A program made the translations under genes and the position numbers. From Arcanobacterium_A bovis (GTDB lineage Bacteria; Actinomycetota; Actinomycetes; Actinomycetales; Actinomycetaceae), in NCBI RefSeq assembly GCF_042655305.1, contig NZ_JBHSLR010000009.1: a DNA stretch of 64,000 nt. One strand, written 5' to 3'. Positions 17,510 through 27,154 of this stretch are shown piece by piece (position 1 is the stretch's first letter; each line of letters starts with the position of its first letter). The notes beneath the pieces are model-generated. The model did not search any database. It saw only the letters and a program-made list of their open reading frames with translations, and was not told the DNA's origin.

Positions 17510-18769
17510 GTGAATAAAACGACTGAAGAGCAAACTCCCGAATACCGTGCGCCGTCTCACCAAAAGCGCAGCACAGGTTCGCGCAATTTCCTGCGCGTTT
17601 TCGGACTTGTATTCCTCGCATTGGTACTTTCAGGCACCTCAGCATTTGGAATGCTCGTTTACCGCTTGCAAACTAACGTGCAGCAGCACGACCTCACTGC
17701 TCTCCTAGACGAAAAAGAGCGCCCGCAAGAAGCGCTACCGATTGATCAAAAAGCTGGTCAGCCGCTCAATATTTTGATTCTCGGTTCCGATACACGCAAT
17801 GGAAAATCCGATATTGACGGTAGCGGCAAAAGAGGCAAAGTTGAAGGCATGCGCTCGGATACCACAATGCTTGCCCATATTTCCGCAGATCGTAAGCGAG
17901 TTGACGTCGTCTCTATTCCACGCGATACTTTAGTCAACATTCCGTCGTGCACCCTTGAAACTGGCACAGTCACCAAGGCACAATCGGATGCCATGTTCAA
18001 TTCCGCGTTCCAAATTGGTGGTGCAAACGGCGACGTGAACTCTGCCGCCGCATGTACTGTTAAAACAGTAGAAGCAATGACGAACGTGCTGGTTGATGGC
18101 TACGTTGTGCTCGATTTCGCATCCTTCCAAGACGTTGTGAACACTATCGGCGGTGTGGAAATGTGCTTCCAAACGAATGTGAAGGATTCCTACTCGGGCC
18201 TTAACATCACGGCCGGATGCCACAATCTCATGGGCACTGAAGCTCTGGCACTTGCCCGTGCCCGTCACGGCTTGGGCGACGGCTCCGACGTCTCCCGTAT
18301 CGACCGTCAACAAGAACTAGTTGGCAAGATCGTCACCAAAATTCTCAGCATGAATCTCTTTACTAACATGCCGAAGTTCTACCAGCTCCTCACCGACGTG
18401 ACGAAGAATGTGCAAACATCCACTGGTATCGGCGATCTCAAGTGGCTAAGCGGATTCCTGTATTCCCTCAAAGACATCGATCGCGCGAACGTCAAGTTCA
18501 TTACGATGCCTTATATGCTCGTCAGCAATCGAGCAAAAGCTACTCCTGCCGCCCAAACCTTATGGGACGCATTGCGAAAGGACACTCCGGTTCCAGCGAA
18601 CGCTATGGCACCACAACACCCACAGAAGGAGCTGGTAATTACGCCAAATGCCTCTGCCGTCACTCCTGGCACGACGGGTAATGGCAACAACCAGCCGGCA
18701 CCAACTAACGGAACTACTCAAACGGGTACGTCAACAGAAAAGAAGTCCACTTCAAATACTGGTAAATAG
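17510..18769 (+). CDS. LytR-CpsA-Psr family glycopolymer ligase (first of two)
   Basis: A 419-residue protein with a short cytoplasmic tail, one membrane helix (about residues 28-50) and an extracytoplasmic LCP domain (about 85-330): LNILILGSDTRNG, MRSDTTMLAHI, VSIPRDTLV and ALARARH. LCP enzymes transfer polymers from lipid carriers to peptidoglycan. The C-terminus is Thr/Asn/Gln-rich. GTG at 17510 is the only plausible start, though its ribosome site is distant. The second LCP gene starts 11 bases after the stop, so the pair is probably an operon. Confidence 0.9.
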   Translation: MNKTTEEQTPEYRAPSHQKRSTGSRNFLRVFGLVFLALVLSGTSAFGMLVYRLQTNVQQHDLTALLDEKERPQEALPIDQKAGQPLNILILGSDTRNGKSDIDGSGKRGKVEGMRSDTTMLAHISADRKRVDVVSIPRDTLVNIPSCTLETGTVTKAQSDAMFNSAFQIGGANGDVNSAAACTVKTVEAMTNVLVDGYVVLDFASFQDVVNTIGGVEMCFQTNVKDSYSGLNITAGCHNLMGTEALALARARHGLGDGSDVSRIDRQQELVGKIVTKILSMNLFTNMPKFYQLLTDVTKNVQTSTGIGDLKWLSGFLYSLKDIDRANVKFITMPYMLVSNRAKATPAAQTLWDALRKDTPVPANAMAPQHPQKELVITPNASAVTPGTTGNGNNQPAPTNGTTQTGTSTEKKSTSNTGK

Positions 18770-18780
18770 GAATATCTCGT

Positions 18781-20193
18781 ATGACTGACGATTCAAAACA
18801 ACCGCCCTCCTTCGAACCCAAATCGAATGCGCGCCGCCCTTCTGCACAGGGCGCACGGCGGGTGGGCTCGGGAGCTACCCCTCGTAGTACCCGAGCAGTT
18901 TCGTCAGGAATTCCTCCAAAACCTCCGGTAAGAACTGGACCACCAGCTCCAATTCGACGTTCCGCTTTTGCCCAAGATGGATCAAACAACCAGCACGTCA
19001 ACGGCGCCGCTGTTGAAGGCACGAACGCGAGCGTTCCGCCGTCGTACCCACCTGCATACGCACCATCAACACCACGCAACGACGCGCGTGCAGCCGCATC
19101 GGAATCGACACCGCCCGCATATCCTCCGGCATCAGCTAAAGAAACACTCTCGCCAGCCCGAACGCCTTTGATTCCCCGTCGCGACACGGATTCCACATCT
19201 GAGGTAGACGGCGAGGAACCTCCACGGTCACGTGGAAGGTCGCCAAAGACGACGGTAAAACGAGTGTGCTGGGCAATCCTCACGTGTTTGTTATTAATCG
19301 TGCTCGGTATTGGAGGCTGGGGCTACCACCTGTACAACTATGGCAACGATAAACTCCAACACCTCGATGCGCTCTCTGGCAAAACAGATACTCCGGGCAC
19401 AACGTATCTGCTCGTTGGATCAGATAAACGCGATAAGGCTGTGCAGGACAATACTGAGGGTCAGCGCTCGGATACCGTGATGGTATTCCACGTGCCAGAA
19501 AGTGGGAATCCATCGCTGATTTCCTTGCCACGAGATGCCTACGTTTCTATCCCGGGACACGAGAAAAACAAGCTCAATGCGGCTTACTCTTTTGGCGGTC
19601 CGAAACTACTAGTTGCCACGGTCGAAGAACTCACTGGTATGAAGATTGACCACTATATCGAAGTGGGCATGGATGGCATCAAGAATCTCACCGATGCAGT
19701 TGGTGGCATTGAGCTGTGTTACGACCAAAACATCAACGATCGTTGGTCGCAGCTGAACTGGACTGCCGGCTGCCACGATGCCAATGGAGACACAGCGCTC
19801 GCCTTCGCGCGAATGCGAAAGGAAGACCCACTTGGGGATATTGGCCGTACCGCTCGCCAGCGCCAGGTTGTGCAATCGTTGTTGAAGAAGGCAACGTCCT
19901 CTGCCGTGCTCTATAGTCCGTCCAAGCAAAAAGCCCTGGTTGGCGCGGCCGCAGATTCGCTCACGGTTGGCAAAGGCGATTCGCTTTGGGACATCGGCCA
20001 AGCTGGTCTCAATCTGCGCAAGGTGATGGGCGAAGGTGGCCTCATCGGCGTTCCACCAATTACCAGTTTGAATTATCACCCTGGTCGAATAGGCTCCGCT
20101 GTACGACTTGACGAGGAAAAGCTGCCTGGATTCTGGAAGCGCGTGGAGTCAGGTCAAATCACCCAAGAGGAACTAACGCCTAAGCTGGGATAA
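18781..20193 (+). CDS. LytR-CpsA-Psr family glycopolymer ligase (second of two), long Pro-rich N-terminus
   Basis: A 470-residue LCP protein. Residues 1-155 are a charged, Pro/Ser-rich cytoplasmic tail, followed by a membrane helix (about 163-183) and the LCP domain (about 205-400): TYLLVGSDKRDKA, QRSDTVMVFHV, LISLPRDAYV, and AFARMRKEDPLGD. The neighbouring paralog has a much shorter tail. The tail may be a contact or phosphorylation site, which is inference. ATG at 18781 has AGGA upstream. It attaches a glycopolymer to peptidoglycan, as the first LCP likely does, perhaps with another substrate. Confidence 0.88.
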   Translation: MTDDSKQPPSFEPKSNARRPSAQGARRVGSGATPRSTRAVSSGIPPKPPVRTGPPAPIRRSAFAQDGSNNQHVNGAAVEGTNASVPPSYPPAYAPSTPRNDARAAASESTPPAYPPASAKETLSPARTPLIPRRDTDSTSEVDGEEPPRSRGRSPKTTVKRVCWAILTCLLLIVLGIGGWGYHLYNYGNDKLQHLDALSGKTDTPGTTYLLVGSDKRDKAVQDNTEGQRSDTVMVFHVPESGNPSLISLPRDAYVSIPGHEKNKLNAAYSFGGPKLLVATVEELTGMKIDHYIEVGMDGIKNLTDAVGGIELCYDQNINDRWSQLNWTAGCHDANGDTALAFARMRKEDPLGDIGRTARQRQVVQSLLKKATSSAVLYSPSKQKALVGAAADSLTVGKGDSLWDIGQAGLNLRKVMGEGGLIGVPPITSLNYHPGRIGSAVRLDEEKLPGFWKRVESGQITQEELTPKLG

Positions 20194-20196
20194 CGC

Positions 20197-20210
20197 TTTC
20201 CACGTGGAAA
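20197..20210. repeat. 14-bp perfect palindrome after the LCP operon
   Basis: TTTCCACGTGGAAA begins three bases after the second LCP gene stop. It has no loop, so it is a poor terminator and more like a protein-binding site or chance. No U-run follows. Confidence 0.3.
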
Positions 20211-20305
20211 AATCTGAACAGCCAAGTAAGTGTTGTTGCGAAACTTTTCGCAGGCGTAGCGGAGCTTTGCTGATGCCGCGTTTCTTAATACCATGTAACC
20301 GTGTT

Positions 20306-21628
20306 TTAACGACGACGGCGCCTCGCGCCAACAGCGTGAATCGCTCCTTGCGGCAACAAACGATCCGGACCGAGCGATTCAGGCACTGTACGCAGCGTCA
20401 AGGTAAATTCTGCCGGTTTTTGCGAGGTAAGTTCCAAGCGACCGTCGTTTATCTTGGCAAGATCTTTGGCAACCGCCAAGCCAATGCCTGTCGAGCCTCC
20501 TGCGGAAACGCCTTTCAAGAAGATATGCGGCACGAGCTCGTCGCTAATCCCCTCACCCGCATCACAGACTTTAATCTGCACCACACGTCCATTTTTAGTG
20601 GCGGTCACGGTAGTTGTTCCGGCACCATATTTGAGCGAGTTCTCAATCAAGGTAGCGAGGATCTGCGAAACGGAACCGGGAGTTGCGAGCACGACGGCGT
20701 CGTCACCGACATCGAAAGCAAGCGTACGTTTGGCCTTACGGAACGGTTTTTCCCATTCGTCGCCTTGTTGCTCGAATACATCGTGCAATGGGATCGCTTC
20801 AAAATTCCGACCGTGATCTGAACTGGCATTGGCCATAAGCTCGTCAACCACGCCGCCAAGGCGCTCAATCTGCTCTAACGCCTTCTCAGTTTCTTCCTTG
20901 ATTTCCGGATCGTCAGTAAGGAATTGAATTTCCTCAACACGCATCGAAAGCGCAGTTAATGGGGTGCGCAACTGATGCGCCGCATTGGCAGAAAACTGTC
21001 GCTCAGCAGCGATTCTTCCCGCGATACGATCCGCCGTACGTTCAAGCTCTTGATAAACGAGATCGATCTCTTCAATGCCACTCGGCTTGATTTGCGGGCG
21101 CACTTGCCCAGCACCAATCTGTTCTGCCGAAGCGGCCATATAGATGAGTGGTGCCGAAAGCTTGCGCGATTGGCGCATTGCCATCAGCACACCAATGATA
21201 AAAGCAGCCGTAATAAGTGCAACCGCAGCCACTATCAGCAGTGCAGTGCGCACAAAGATCGGACCTTTATCAACGGTAACCGTGATGATCGAACCTGAGC
21301 GGGTTTCTTCCACGGTCGTTATCACGTCGGCAGTTACTGGAATCGTATGGTGCGATTTCATAACCGAACCATCTGCTTTTCGATACACAATCTGCGCGTC
21401 GTCAGGATCAGACATTTCGGCAAAGGAATCGAGAAGTCCGCGCGAAACCTCAACGTGTTCATTTTCGCGACGTTCAATCACCGAGCGCACAGTTTCGGCG
21501 CGAGACATCAGCGATTGTTCGGCCGATTGCCAGATGCTGGAGACGCCAAACAAAATCGCTGGTATTCCGAGGAACAACACCGCAACAGCTACCGCTGCCG
21601 ATGTCATTTGAATCGCACGGCGTCGCAT
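20306..21628 (-). CDS. Sensor histidine kinase
   Basis: A 440-residue membrane kinase. Two helices (about residues 9-31 and 128-150) bound an extracytoplasmic domain of about 95 residues; HAMP-like region about 152-205; DHp box with phospho-acceptor His218 in NAAHQLRTPL; then the ATP-binding domain with the N box LIENSLKYG and G box DAGEGISDE. It follows the response regulator by 11 bases on the same strand, so the two are a pair. The signal is unknown; the LCP genes next door make wall stress a reasonable guess. The C-terminus ends in a run of arginines. Confidence 0.92.
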   Translation of the reverse strand: MRRRAIQMTSAAVAVAVLFLGIPAILFGVSSIWQSAEQSLMSRAETVRSVIERRENEHVEVSRGLLDSFAEMSDPDDAQIVYRKADGSVMKSHHTIPVTADVITTVEETRSGSIITVTVDKGPIFVRTALLIVAAVALITAAFIIGVLMAMRQSRKLSAPLIYMAASAEQIGAGQVRPQIKPSGIEEIDLVYQELERTADRIAGRIAAERQFSANAAHQLRTPLTALSMRVEEIQFLTDDPEIKEETEKALEQIERLGGVVDELMANASSDHGRNFEAIPLHDVFEQQGDEWEKPFRKAKRTLAFDVGDDAVVLATPGSVSQILATLIENSLKYGAGTTTVTATKNGRVVQIKVCDAGEGISDELVPHIFLKGVSAGGSTGIGLAVAKDLAKINDGRLELTSQKPAEFTLTLRTVPESLGPDRLLPQGAIHAVGARRRRR

Positions 21629-21639
21629 TTTCGCCTCAG

Positions 21640-22326
21640 CTAGACTTCAAAACGGAAGCCCATGCCACGTACAGTGGAAATATAGTGAGGCGAGGTGACG
21701 TCGTCGCCCAACTTTCGGCGAAGCCACGAGATGTGCATATCCAGCTTCTTTGTAGAAACGTCCACCGCAGAACCCCATACCATGCGCATGAGATCTTCAC
21801 GGGAAACCACCGAACCGGCATGGCTCACCAGTGCCGAGAGCAGTTCAAACTCTTTGGCAGTTAGCTGTAATTCTTTACTACCTGAATAAGCACGATGGGC
21901 GTCAACGTCTACGCGAATATCCTGAGCAGCAAATTCACCGGAGCTGCTTCCTTCGTGTACGGAGCGACGCAGCAAAGCGCGAACACGCGCCAGCAATTCG
22001 GCAAGACGGAAAGGCTTCGTTACATAATCATCAGCACCGGCGTCGAGACTCACAACCATATCAACTTCTTCGGAACGAGCCGTGAGAATCAGAATCGGGA
22101 AATCGCGCCCCTCTTGCCGTGCTTTACGCGCAACATCCAAGCCGTCCATATCGGGAAGACCAAGATCAAGTATCACAAGGTCAATCGGGCTAGCCATCGC
22201 ATTCAGTGCAGCTTCTCCGGTGCCGGCTGCGGTTACGTCGTAGCCTTCACGACTCAACGCCCGAACTAGTGGACCCGAAATCGCGGAATCATCTTCAACG
22301 AGCAAAACCTTCGTCACGGCTGCCAA
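21640..22326 (-). CDS. OmpR/PhoB-family response regulator
   Basis: A 228-residue protein. The receiver domain has the acidic pair Asp12-Asp13, phospho-acceptor Asp54 (LVILDLGLPD), Thr82 and Lys104 (VTKPF). The winged-helix effector follows: LTAKEFELLSALV, SREDLMRMVW and VSTKKLDMHISWLRRKLG. It controls transcription in partnership with the adjacent histidine kinase. The frame begins at 22326; no other gene precedes it in the operon. Confidence 0.94.
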   Translation of the reverse strand: MAAVTKVLLVEDDSAISGPLVRALSREGYDVTAAGTGEAALNAMASPIDLVILDLGLPDMDGLDVARKARQEGRDFPILILTARSEEVDMVVSLDAGADDYVTKPFRLAELLARVRALLRRSVHEGSSSGEFAAQDIRVDVDAHRAYSGSKELQLTAKEFELLSALVSHAGSVVSREDLMRMVWGSAVDVSTKKLDMHISWLRRKLGDDVTSPHYISTVRGMGFRFEV

Positions 22327-22484
22327 CTTTCTCTCAGCTCAGTCCGCTCAGATGAGAGACTGTTCACGACACATATCGCTAGATAGGGAGTAAGCTTGAA
22401 CGCAGTTGATTGCGCAATATTAGCTATTCCTAACTACTTCCACTTTAGTAAAGATTCGTTCAAGAAAGCAAGGACAAAGCGAAA

Positions 22485-23522
22485 TTAGCGCACGGTTAAT
22501 TGGGCGGCATCGATTGAACCAATCCCTTGCAATTCGGGGATCGCATAGGGAACGACGTCGTACTTGTTTGGATCAAGACGACGCAAGTGCTCACTCGTCT
22601 CATAATCGACCAAAATGCCATTAACAGGGGCAACACTACACAAACGCGACGCGAGATTAACTCTCGGACCAAATACATCACCAAAACGCGACACCACGCC
22701 GCCCCAAACGAGGGATGCGCGCACATCCGGCATCGTCGGCGTGTCTTGAAGCGAACGAACAATATCGTTCACAACAGCAGCTCCGGTATTGAGGTCGTCG
22801 GCGATATACAGAACTGCATCGCCAACCATCTTGACCACGCGCGCACCGCGCATCGAAATTACGTCACGACACGTAAACTCGAAAGTGCGAATGAAGTCAA
22901 CGAGCGCATGCGGAGAAAGCTCGCCTGAGGTGTGCGTAAACGAAACCAGATCGACAAAACCAAAAGCACGCATGAGCTGCATTTCTTCGTTCGCACCTGC
23001 TGAGCCGCGATCGTCCAGTTCTGTTTCAGATCTGCGCAACAAAGCCGAAAGATGACGCCGCCAAGCGTATTTCATCTGGTAGACCAAAAATTCCTCATAC
23101 TCATTGATCCGGTCTAGCACCATATAGCGAGCAGAGACCTCGTCAATCCCAAAGCGCCCTTCAAATTCTTCAACTAATGCTTCGTACTGCCAAAGCACCA
23201 TCCGATCCGCCAAATGTGACTGCGCCCTGATAAGTGAGTTAAGTGTGTCAGCATCAGCAAGGTCCGAATCTTCCATATCGATGTGGGCACGAATCACGTC
23301 TACGTCATATTCAGTGAACACCTTTTGATCGGCATTGCGGATGGTTGGGAAACCCATTGAGCGCCAAAAGCGACGTACCGTGTCGGTGTCCACATCTGCA
23401 AGTTCTGCCACTTCACGCAGGGAATATTTGGAGGCACCACCAAGGAGCCGAGCCACATGTTGTTCAACTGTGGTCGGCAATTTCTCTCCAGAATTATCAC
23501 TTGTGGCAGGCGTCACAGACAT
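22485..23522 (-). CDS. Class III nucleotidyl cyclase with N-terminal helical/HTH regulatory domain
   Basis: About 345 residues. Residues about 20-85 include a MerR-like helix-turn-helix (SLREVAELADVDTDTVRRF), within a mostly helical domain to about 175. The C-terminus is a cyclase catalytic domain: the first metal Asp in FGFVDLVSFT, Lys and second metal Asp in VVKMVGDAVLY, and the transition-state Asn/Arg in PRVNLASRL, so all key residues are present. Layout resembles pH-sensing mycobacterial cyclases such as Rv1264 with a regulatory N-terminus. ATG at 23522 is preferred; TTG at 23543 is possible. It is divergent from the DUF885 gene. The product (cAMP) is inferred. Confidence 0.85.
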   Translation of the reverse strand: MSVTPATSDNSGEKLPTTVEQHVARLLGGASKYSLREVAELADVDTDTVRRFWRSMGFPTIRNADQKVFTEYDVDVIRAHIDMEDSDLADADTLNSLIRAQSHLADRMVLWQYEALVEEFEGRFGIDEVSARYMVLDRINEYEEFLVYQMKYAWRRHLSALLRRSETELDDRGSAGANEEMQLMRAFGFVDLVSFTHTSGELSPHALVDFIRTFEFTCRDVISMRGARVVKMVGDAVLYIADDLNTGAAVVNDIVRSLQDTPTMPDVRASLVWGGVVSRFGDVFGPRVNLASRLCSVAPVNGILVDYETSEHLRRLDPNKYDVVPYAIPELQGIGSIDAAQLTVR

Positions 23523-23662
23523 AACTGTAGCAAGTATTCGCAAAATTTTAAGGTTGATACACCTCTAGCAAGGCAAAGTGAACAAAGTTCACACACAGCG
23601 GCACGCATGTGCACATTTTCTCACACCAATTCCCACACTAAAATCACTGTATTCTTATTGCT

Positions 23663-25333
23663 ATGACTACACGCGATTTGACGGCGATTGATAATCTCGC
23701 CAACGGCTACCTTCAGTCCCAACTAGACATGAATCCTGAACTCGTGACGTGGCTCGGTATGCCGGGCGCCGACGAATCCGGATATCAGGATTACTCCCCT
23801 GCTGGTTACGCCGCCTTCGCTGAGCTGAACCGAACTACGCTTGCTGAGCTTGCCAAGCTGCAACCAGTAGATGAAACCGACCGCGTGACCAAAGCTGCTA
23901 TGCAACAAGAATTGAGCACGCAGCTTGAGTTCCATGATCTTGGCGAAATAGGCGATCTCAACAACATCGCCACCCCACTCCAAGGAGTAGCCGAGATCTT
24001 TGACAATATGCCACAAGAAACGGCGTCCGATTGGGAGCTGATTGCCGCCCGTATGGCTAATGCTCCGCGCGCACTTACTGGCTGGCGACAAACTCTCACA
24101 GAACGCGCCAAGAACGGCCCAGACCTTGCCACTCGCCAGATCGAAATTTGTATTGAGCAAGCTAAGGCTAATGCGGCTCCAGATTCACCGCTGGCCGCAC
24201 TTGCACAGCGTGCAAAAACTGCATCCCCTGAGCTGGCTGAGAAAGTTGACACTGCTGCACAAGCCACTCGCGCAGCTTATGCCGACCTCGCTACCTTCCT
24301 CGCCGATGTCGTCGCCCCGCACGGCGTGGCAACAGATGCTTTCGGCCGCGAGCGCTACGAATTACGTCTGTACGATGCCATCGGCGCAACCGTAGATTTG
24401 GACGAAACCTACGAATGGGGCATCACCGAACTTAACCGAATTATTGACGAGCAGAAGGTGATCGCGCGCGAACTTTATGGCGACGGCGTGAGCGTACGAG
24501 AAGCGATGGACCGCCTGAACAATGATCCCGCTCGACAGTTGCATTCAACCGAAGAGCTGCGCAATTGGATGCAAGACACCTCTGACCGTGCCCTCGATGC
24601 GCTGAGCGGCACGCATTTTGATATCCCCGAGCCCTTGCGCAAACTCGAATGCATGATTGCACCATCTGGCACCGGCGCTATTTACTACACTGGTCCAACT
24701 GCCGATTTTTCACGCGGCGGACGCATGTGGTGGTCGGTTCCCCACGGCACTGACACTTTCACCACCTGGCAAGAAAAGACCACTGTGTACCACGAGGGCG
24801 TGCCTGGTCATCATCTTCAAATCGGTTACACCACCTATCTCAAAGATCAACTCAATAATTGGCGGCGTCATGGCTCGTGGAAATCGGGCCACGGAGAAGG
24901 ATGGGCGCTTTATGCTGAGGGACTGATGGTTGAGCTGGGCTTTATGGACGATCTCGGTGATCGCATGGGTGTGCTGGACGGAGAGCGTCTGCGCGCGGCA
25001 CGCGTGGTGCTTGATATTGGCGTGCATACACAAAAACCAGCGCCTGCCGCTTACCAGCACATTTCGCCGATATGGAACCGCGATGTAGCGTGGGAGTTCC
25101 TCAAAGACAACGTTGCTATGGATCACTCCTTCCTCAGCTTCGAGCTCAACCGTTATCTGGGATGGGCTGGTCAGGCTCCTTCCTACAAGATCGGACACCG
25201 CCTGTGGAAAGAAATGCGTGCCGACGCCGCAGCTCGTGAAGGTGCAAATTTCGATCTCAAGGCGTGGCACACCAAGGCTCTGAGCTTGGGTTCGATGGGT
25301 CTCGATGTGATTCGCGAGGCATTGGCACGATGA
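23663..25333 (+). CDS. DUF885 family protein, putative metallopeptidase
   Basis: A 556-residue cytoplasmic protein without signal peptide. The DUF885 hallmark HEGVPGHH (His377, Glu378, His383, His384) followed by LQ is present, a zinc-peptidase-like site, with the later GEGWALYAEGL acidic segment that likely adds the third ligand. Function in the family is poorly known; peptidase activity is inferred. Length matches the family. Its stop overlaps the Maf start as ATGA, so the two are translationally coupled. Confidence 0.85.
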   Translation: MTTRDLTAIDNLANGYLQSQLDMNPELVTWLGMPGADESGYQDYSPAGYAAFAELNRTTLAELAKLQPVDETDRVTKAAMQQELSTQLEFHDLGEIGDLNNIATPLQGVAEIFDNMPQETASDWELIAARMANAPRALTGWRQTLTERAKNGPDLATRQIEICIEQAKANAAPDSPLAALAQRAKTASPELAEKVDTAAQATRAAYADLATFLADVVAPHGVATDAFGRERYELRLYDAIGATVDLDETYEWGITELNRIIDEQKVIARELYGDGVSVREAMDRLNNDPARQLHSTEELRNWMQDTSDRALDALSGTHFDIPEPLRKLECMIAPSGTGAIYYTGPTADFSRGGRMWWSVPHGTDTFTTWQEKTTVYHEGVPGHHLQIGYTTYLKDQLNNWRRHGSWKSGHGEGWALYAEGLMVELGFMDDLGDRMGVLDGERLRAARVVLDIGVHTQKPAPAAYQHISPIWNRDVAWEFLKDNVAMDHSFLSFELNRYLGWAGQAPSYKIGHRLWKEMRADAAAREGANFDLKAWHTKALSLGSMGLDVIREALAR

Positions 25334-26070
25334 CGCCGCGTACGATCCTGCTCGCATCGGCCTCGCCAGCTCGCCGCACCACGCTCATCAATGCTGGTAT
25401 TACGCCGAGCATCGCAGTTTCCGACGTGGACGAGGAATTACTGCTGGAGCGTTTGCACGATTCCTACGCGTCTACTGGTGCGCAGCCACCGGCGGCCGAG
25501 CAGGTGAAGCTGCTAGCTCAGGCGAAGGCACACGATGTTTATGCGTCGTTGTGTGAGGGCAGCCCTGTTGCTGGCGTCGCCGCGAGCGCTGCCACCAGCG
25601 TTACTACCGCCACAACTGCCAACCCAACTGACGCTGATTCGCCCGCTGAACAGGAAAATCTTCCCACCGTAATTATCGGCTGCGATTCTATGTTGGAGAT
25701 GAACGGCGAGGTGATGGGCAAGCCGCACACGCCAGAGCTCACCCGCCAACGACTTCGCTCGATGAGCGGACGATGGGGAGATTTACACACCGGACATTGC
25801 ATCATTGACACAGCAACCGGCGCGAGCGTCGAAGGAGTTTCGGTAGCTCGCGTCTATATTGCTGAGCTGAGCGAACATGAAATCGAGTCATACGTTCAGA
25901 GCGGTGAACCGCTACATGTTGCCGGTTCCTTTACCGTTGATGGTCTAGGTGGTTCGTTCGTAGAGAAAATTGAAGGCGACTACCACGGCGTCGTCGGAAT
26001 ATCACTTCCTTTGGTACGTGCGCTTTTGCAGCAACTTGGGCACTCAATCGTCGATTTCTGGGATTGCTAG
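25330..26070 (+). CDS. maf: Maf family nucleoside triphosphate pyrophosphatase
   Basis: A 246-residue protein from ATG at 25330, which overlaps the DUF885 stop as ATGA; the longer in-frame ORF from 25264 would lie inside that gene. Family motifs: ILLASASPARRTTL at the start, IIGCDSMLEMNGEVMGKP with the catalytic Asp, and KIEGDYHGVVGISLPLV near the end. Maf proteins hydrolyse non-canonical or excess NTPs. An Ala/Thr/Pro-rich insertion of about 35 residues (around 80-113) makes it longer than the usual 190-210; the core is intact. Confidence 0.9.
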   Translation: MTPRTILLASASPARRTTLINAGITPSIAVSDVDEELLLERLHDSYASTGAQPPAAEQVKLLAQAKAHDVYASLCEGSPVAGVAASAATSVTTATTANPTDADSPAEQENLPTVIIGCDSMLEMNGEVMGKPHTPELTRQRLRSMSGRWGDLHTGHCIIDTATGASVEGVSVARVYIAELSEHEIESYVQSGEPLHVAGSFTVDGLGGSFVEKIEGDYHGVVGISLPLVRALLQQLGHSIVDFWDC

Positions 26071-26115
26071 ACTTACAGCGGTAGTGAAACTCGAACTCTT
26101 CGAAAGGATCAGTGC

Positions 26116-27129
26116 ATGTCTCCTCGCGCATCAATCATTATGAGGACCCAGAACCGACCGCTCCTGCTCAAGCGTGCTCTGGCATCAGTTTGTGCCCAGA
26201 GTTTCGCTGATTTCGAGTTGATAGTTGTGAACGACGCCGGCGAGCCAGCGCCAGTTGAGGCTTGTGTAGCAGCTGTTCCAGAGTCGCTACGCTCCAAGAT
26301 TCAGATTATTCATCGCGAGCAAGCCACTGGCATGGAAGCTGCCAGTAACGCAGCGTTAGCACAGGCCACCGGCGATTATGTGGCAATTCACGACGACGAT
26401 GACACGTGGCATCCGGATTTTCTCCGCACCTGTGTAGATTTTCTCGACGCTCATAGTGACCATGTTGCGGTGGCAGTACGCTGCGATGTAATTCGCGAGA
26501 AGATTGACGACGACGGTACCATTACCGAGCTAGAGCGCGAAGTTCTCGACGCTGACCGTTCTTATTGGACGCTTATTGACACCCTCGTAGCAAGCTACAG
26601 CCCACCGATTGCGCAGCTTGTGCGCCGCGATATTGCAGTGCAAATGGATGGATGGAATGAATCAATGAAAACCCAAGGAGATTGGGAATTCAGCGTCCGT
26701 TTGCTAGCACAAGGACCAGCAGGATTTATCGATGGCGAGTCGTTAGCTTACTGGCACCACCGCAAAGATACACAGGGAGCAATGGGCAATTCCATTTTCC
26801 TCGCTTCCGACGACCACGTACGCGCAAATCTCCTGGCTCGTGACCGGTACCTGCGTGAGCAAATCAATCGCGCAGATAACGGTCACTCCACCTCCCTATT
26901 TGGCGAGGTGCTACAAGTCGCCGAATATTACAAACGTTTGTCTAATCAACTACAACAGCAAATCGACTCTTTACACGCCGCGATTTACGCTTCTCATCTC
27001 GACACCAAAAATGATGTCGAGGCGCTGAACGCAAAAATGGACGCAGCCACCGAAAAAATTGCGAACTTGGAAAGCAATGTCTCTTCGCTTGTGCAAGCGT
27101 TGCAAGCCGAACGCAAACTCGGCGATTAG
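26116..27129 (+). CDS. GT2 glycosyltransferase with C-terminal coiled coil
   Basis: A 337-residue protein. Residues 1-225 are a GT-A domain: SIIMRTQNRPLLLKRAL, ELIVVNDAGEPA, EAASNAALAQATGDYVAIHDDDDTW (the metal-binding acidic cluster) and a late TQGDWEFSVRLLAQG. Residues about 270-337 form a long coiled coil (IDSLHAAIYAS to LQAERKLGD), absent from most GT2 enzymes. ATG at 26116 has AAAGGA upstream. It lies 45 bases after maf and may be co-transcribed. The acceptor and donor are unknown; it lies outside the main glycan cluster. Confidence 0.82.
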   Translation: MSPRASIIMRTQNRPLLLKRALASVCAQSFADFELIVVNDAGEPAPVEACVAAVPESLRSKIQIIHREQATGMEAASNAALAQATGDYVAIHDDDDTWHPDFLRTCVDFLDAHSDHVAVAVRCDVIREKIDDDGTITELEREVLDADRSYWTLIDTLVASYSPPIAQLVRRDIAVQMDGWNESMKTQGDWEFSVRLLAQGPAGFIDGESLAYWHHRKDTQGAMGNSIFLASDDHVRANLLARDRYLREQINRADNGHSTSLFGEVLQVAEYYKRLSNQLQQQIDSLHAAIYASHLDTKNDVEALNAKMDAATEKIANLESNVSSLVQALQAERKLGD

Positions 27130-27154
27130 CCTCAAACTCGGCAATCAGGAATGA

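Noticed and set aside
20204..20821. 205-codon plus-strand frame
   Set aside because: It is antisense to the histidine kinase, whose domains and motifs are clear; a shadow frame.
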